DNA from: JBMNQI01 sp050944055
GTDB taxonomy: Bacteria; Bacillota; Clostridia; Oscillospirales; Oscillospiraceae
Reading direction: 5' to 3'
DNA: 7,376 bases
NCBI GenBank assembly: GCA_050944055.1
Contig: JBMNQI010000083.1
Coordinates: 1-7,376, forward strand
Shown: positions 4,623 through 7,376 of the stretch, in pieces
How positions within the stretch are numbered: the first letter of the stretch is position 1
Layout: each line of letters opens with the position of its first letter
The notes under the pieces: model-generated
What the model was told of the DNA's origin: nothing
Database searches by the model: none
What the model saw: only the letters and a program-made list of their open reading frames with translations
Program-made: the position numbers and the translations under genes

Positions 4623-6859
4623 TCATAGAGCGAATGAAGGCGAATTTCGGAGGGCTTAACGGCCGTGAGCTTAACCTCCGAGGCGGCCTCAATATTGTCT
4701 ATGCCGCGAACGAGGCCGGCAAGAGCACCTGGATGGGCTTTATCAGGGCAATGCTCTACGGCATCGACACGAGCGAGAAGGACAGGCAGGGGCATATAGC
4801 CGCGAAAAACAAATTCCGCCCCTGGAGCGGCGCTCCCATGGAGGGCGTTATGGACGTCATAGCGTGGGACAGGCCGGTTCGGCTCACACGTGAGACGGTC
4901 GTACCTACCGCTCCGCTTCGCAAATTCTCGGCTGTATTTACCGACACGGGCGACCCTGTTTCCAATATATCCGGCGAGAGCGCAGGCCAGCGGCTCATTG
5001 GGGTTGAGGAATCTGTCTTTGTCCGCTCCTGCTTCATCGGTCAGCGCACCATAGACATAAACCAGAGCCCCGAGCTCGAGCGCAGGATCGCGCAGCTTGT
5101 TACCACCGGGGACGAGACCACCTCATATACCGAGGCAGAGACCCGGCTGCGCCAGTGGAAAAATCAAATTAAGTATAACCGCTCCGGCGAGCTGCCGCGA
5201 GTGGAGGAGCGCATCGCCGAGCTTGAGAACCTGCTCGAGCGCCAGAAGGAGCTCAACCGCGAGTCCGGCGAGCTGCGCGCCCGCATACTCCGCCTCAGGG
5301 ACAGCCGGGAAGAGCTCTCAAAGCTGCTTCGCCAGCACGAAACTATTGACAGAGCCGAGGATATACGCCGTCGCTATGAGGCGTATATGCAGCGCGAAAA
5401 GGCGCTCGCCAAAAAGCGCGAGGCCGACGACGCACTACGGAAATATGAAAAAGTCCCGACACTCGGAGCGTTAAACTCCGCGCTCGACCGCCTGCGCGAG
5501 CTCAACGGCGCCACGGAAGCGTGCGAGAGCCGGCGGGCTTTGGTGCAAAACGCACGCGAAGCGGAAGAAGCCGCCCGCGAAAAGCGCGAAAATTTCCCCG
5601 TATTCGGCGGCATGGAGCCGGAAGCGGCCTGGAAGCAGGCCGAGGAAGACGCCTCTTCCCTGCGTTCTCTCGCGCCTAAGTCGAAGCCCAAAACCGCGCT
5701 CATAATAATCAGCTGGATATTAGCGGCGGCAGCCGGCGCCGCCTCATGGGTTTATCTCATCCTCCCCGCCGCCGCCGCTGTTTCGGGAGTCTGCGCCCTG
5801 GCCGCGCTTATCTTTACAATTGCCAACGTCCGGCGCTCACGCAAAAACGCCGAAGCCTTCTCCGAAATAACGGCGAAATACGGCGGCGCAGGTCCGGACG
5901 CTGTACTGCGTTCCGCCTCGGACTATAGGGCGGCCTGCGACGCTCTCGTTTCCGCCTCTGAAGCGCTTGCGAAGGCTGAAAATGAATTCTCTTCGGAGTC
6001 GGAGCGCTGCGACAAACTCCGCGAGGCGGCGCTCAGCCCCCTGCGTGAGCTCGTTTCGAATATCAATTCGATCGGTGAGGCGGAAAAAGTCGCGCGCGAG
6101 GCGATATACCTTATAGAAGCCCAGTCCAAGGCCGGAACGGACCTCAGGGAGGCCGAAAAGCTGTGCAGCGCCGTCGGAGAATACAGGGACGAGGAGCTTA
6201 TCGACGTCTCGGCTTTTACAAGGCCCGCGGCTGAAAAGGAGCAGGTAGTGCGCGAGCTGGCCGAGACGCGCGCCCAGCTTGAAAACTCCACGGCGGAGCT
6301 GGCGCGCAACGAGGGAGCCATACTTCAGCTCGGCGACCCCGCCGCGCTTTCCGCGGAGCTAAGCCAGCTTAAAGAAAGGCGCGAGGAGCTGAGCCTGAGG
6401 CTCAGGGCAATAGAAGGCACGATAGAGGTTTTGGCCAAGGCTGAAGCCTCCATACGCCAGCGCTTTTCGCCGAAGCTGAACAAGCGCGCCGGCGACATAC
6501 TCGGGCAGATCACCGGCGGGCGTTATCCCGTCGTAATGCTCGACCGCAGTTTTTCAGCCGAGGCGGTCTCCTCCGTGGACGTCGCGGCCCGGTCAGCCCT
6601 GATGCTCTCTGCCGGAACGCTTGACCAGATCTACCTGGCGCTCCGCCTGGCCGTGTGCGACCTTGTGCTTCCCGAATCCCTGAGCGCCCCCGTCATTCTG
6701 GACGATTCGCTCGCCTTCTTCGACGACGAACGCATGGCGATGACGCTTGAATTCCTTCGCCGCTACGCGGAAAAACGCCAGGTGATATTCTTTACCTGCC
6801 GCAGGCGTGAGGCTGAATACTTCAGCGATTCGCCCGATGTAAACATAGCAGCTTTTTAA
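4619..6859 (+). CDS. YhaN/SbcC-like SMC-type ATPase with a central membrane hairpin
   Basis: This 746-residue Rad50/SbcC-like ATPase is the likely partner of the nuclease upstream. The N-terminal lobe has Walker A at 29-37 (AANEAGKST; the usual first Gly is Ala29) and the Q-loop Gln142 in CFIGQ. Coiled-coil segments run about 190-345 and 405-620. Between them two hydrophobic helices (about 359-378 and 382-402) stand where Rad50/SbcC has a zinc hook; no CxxC is present. The C-terminal lobe has the ABC signature LSAGTLDQ (663-670), Walker B VILDD (692-696) and FFTCRRRE (724-731), with Arg where the switch His is often found. The start is TTG 4619, overlapping the previous stop as TTGA, with GGAGG ten bases upstream. 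ATG 4634 is rejected because it removes the first beta strand and is 25 bases from the ribosome site. It is shorter than Bacillus YhaN (over 900 residues). The membrane hairpin suggests anchoring at the membrane. Confidence 0.9.
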   Translation: MIIERMKANFGGLNGRELNLRGGLNIVYAANEAGKSTWMGFIRAMLYGIDTSEKDRQGHIAAKNKFRPWSGAPMEGVMDVIAWDRPVRLTRETVVPTAPLRKFSAVFTDTGDPVSNISGESAGQRLIGVEESVFVRSCFIGQRTIDINQSPELERRIAQLVTTGDETTSYTEAETRLRQWKNQIKYNRSGELPRVEERIAELENLLERQKELNRESGELRARILRLRDSREELSKLLRQHETIDRAEDIRRRYEAYMQREKALAKKREADDALRKYEKVPTLGALNSALDRLRELNGATEACESRRALVQNAREAEEAAREKRENFPVFGGMEPEAAWKQAEEDASSLRSLAPKSKPKTALIIISWILAAAAGAASWVYLILPAAAAVSGVCALAALIFTIANVRRSRKNAEAFSEITAKYGGAGPDAVLRSASDYRAACDALVSASEALAKAENEFSSESERCDKLREAALSPLRELVSNINSIGEAEKVAREAIYLIEAQSKAGTDLREAEKLCSAVGEYRDEELIDVSAFTRPAAEKEQVVRELAETRAQLENSTAELARNEGAILQLGDPAALSAELSQLKERREELSLRLRAIEGTIEVLAKAEASIRQRFSPKLNKRAGDILGQITGGRYPVVMLDRSFSAEAVSSVDVAARSALMLSAGTLDQIYLALRLAVCDLVLPESLSAPVILDDSLAFFDDERMAMTLEFLRRYAEKRQVIFFTCRRREAEYFSDSPDVNIAAF

Positions 6860-6867
6860 ACGGCTCA

Positions 6868-6900
6868 TTGTAAAATATAGCTTATTTTACAGTTTATGTT
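6868..6900 (+). terminator. AT-rich palindromic hairpin after the ATPase gene (weak terminator or operator)
   Basis: TGTAAAATA (6869-6877) pairs perfectly with TATTTTACA (6883-6891) around TAGCT. GTTTATGTT follows. The stem begins nine bases after the stop, as expected for a terminator, but it is almost entirely A-T and so weak as RNA. As DNA, the 9-bp palindrome with a 5-base centre looks equally like a repressor site for the gene at 7002. Confidence 0.5.
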
Positions 6901-6915
6901 CATAATTATTTACCA

Positions 6916-6944
6916 TTGAAAAATATTAATCAAAAAGTCATAAT
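6916..6944 (+). promoter_or_regulatory. Promoter of the Zn-ribbon/OB-fold gene
   Basis: TTGAAA (6916-6921), a 17-base spacer and CATAAT (6939-6944) form a good vegetative promoter with a start near 6951, about 50 bases before the ATG at 7002. It lies in a sharply AT-rich 140-base gap, unlike the GC-rich coding DNA around it. Confidence 0.7.
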
Positions 6945-7001
6945 GTAAATTTGTAGTCATGTCTTCGTATTAATTCATGAAATAAAGGAGAGAACGCCAA
7001 C

Positions 7002-7376
7002 ATGGAAAGAAAAGTATTCAAGGAAGGGATCATGAAGGAGACCGACCACGGTCCCGTCCTCCTGGCTCTCAAATGCAAAAACTGCGGTCAGCTCGTCTTC
7101 CCCCCCGAGGGCGAGGTATGCACAAACTGCCTCAGCACCGAATATGACACCGTCGAGCTTCCGCAGACCGGCACACTCCGCTTTTATACCGTCCACTACC
7201 GCCCCGTTAATACGCCCTTCCCCGTGCCCCACGCCATCGGCCAGGTCGACCTTGGCGGCATCATCTGCGTATACGCGCCGCTGAAGATTGAAGGCGAGAT
7301 GAAGAAAGGCGACGAGTTTAAAATGGGCTCGAAGATTCAGATAATAGAGGACGACTATTATACGCTCAAGGACGGC
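7002..7376 (+). CDS. Zn-ribbon and OB-fold (DUF35-type) protein, C-terminus off the right edge
   Basis: The frame stays open from ATG 7002 to the window end (125 codons). GGAG at 6987-6990 lies 11 bases upstream. The protein begins MERKVFKEGIMKE. A rubredoxin-like zinc ribbon follows with Cys25, Cys28, Cys40 and Cys43 (CKNC and CTNC). An OB-fold then follows from about residue 54 (GTLRFYTVHYRP, then AIGQVDLGGIICVYAPL). This is the layout of the DUF35 family (about 130-140 residues), which is usually encoded beside a thiolase-like or acetyl-CoA acetyltransferase gene and forms a complex with it; some members act in acyl-CoA aldol or condensation steps. Judging from usual length, only a few residues should be missing. 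A thiolase-fold gene just outside the window would be expected but cannot be seen. It has its own promoter and is separate from the repair genes. Confidence 0.88.
   Translation, partial: MERKVFKEGIMKETDHGPVLLALKCKNCGQLVFPPEGEVCTNCLSTEYDTVELPQTGTLRFYTVHYRPVNTPFPVPHAIGQVDLGGIICVYAPLKIEGEMKKGDEFKMGSKIQIIEDDYYTLKDG

Noticed and set aside
5097..5928. Plus-strand frames in other phases within the ATPase gene
   Set aside because: They are out-of-phase readings of one uninterrupted 746-codon gene and are Arg/Ser-rich, with no ribosome sites.
6975..7232. Minus-strand 85-codon frame opposite the DUF35 gene
   Set aside because: The forward frame has four zinc-ribbon cysteines, a ribosome site and a promoter. 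The reverse frame has none of these.
1..7376. Mobile elements, CRISPR arrays, tRNA or rRNA genes, phage or defence modules
   Set aside because: I found no transposase motifs, long terminal repeats, regularly spaced repeats or tRNA-like folds. The SbcD/YhaN-like pair could recall defence nucleases, but it matches a common chromosomal repair pair.

Overview
The window is 7376 bases of compact, moderately GC-rich bacterial DNA. It looks chromosomal and housekeeping in character. I see no mobile element, CRISPR array, tRNA or rRNA. The likely host is a member of the Firmicutes, probably a GC-rich clostridial lineage (Oscillospirales-like). The reasons are an RNase Y gene near a YmdB gene as in Bacillus, strong AGGAGG-type ribosome sites, consensus vegetative promoters, and SbcD-like and YhaN-like proteins whose wording resembles clostridial versions as I remember them. 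Frequent ATA isoleucine codons in a GC-rich background also leave Synergistota possible. The assignment is inference, made without a database search.

Layout. At the left edge (1-104, minus strand) is the start of an exported protein with a clear signal peptide; the rest lies outside. A regulatory gap follows, with a near-perfect promoter (222-250), an inverted repeat over it, and a terminator-like hairpin (269-298) in the leader of rny. The rny gene (375-1922) encodes RNase Y, the membrane-anchored endoribonuclease that starts mRNA decay. A convergent zone (1923-2094) holds one strong hairpin usable in both directions and a second forward terminator. On the minus strand (2095-2571) is an RpiB/LacA/LacB-family sugar-phosphate isomerase whose usual active-site histidines are replaced.

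From a divergent promoter pair (2600-2666) a three-gene forward unit begins: ymdB (2723-3493, calcineurin-like phosphodiesterase), an SbcD/YhaO-like nuclease (3537-4622) and an SbcC/YhaN-like SMC-type ATPase (4619-6859). The last two overlap by 4 bases. An AT-rich intergenic region (6860-7001) carries a 9-bp palindromic hairpin and a promoter for a Zn-ribbon/OB-fold (DUF35) protein that runs off the right edge (7002-7376).

How the genes work together. rny, ymdB and the nuclease/ATPase pair all concern phosphodiester cleavage: RNA turnover, a phosphodiesterase known in Bacillus to act on cyclic nucleotides, and a DNA-end-processing complex. The RpiB-like gene is transcribed alone, against the flow, between rny and ymdB, genes that are direct neighbours in Bacillus. 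The closing DUF35 gene probably begins another unit tied to thiolase-type acyl-CoA chemistry. I do not see a wholly new system. The points most worth a second look are the divergent isomerase, the hairpin in the rny leader, and the membrane hairpin at the apex of the SMC-like ATPase.
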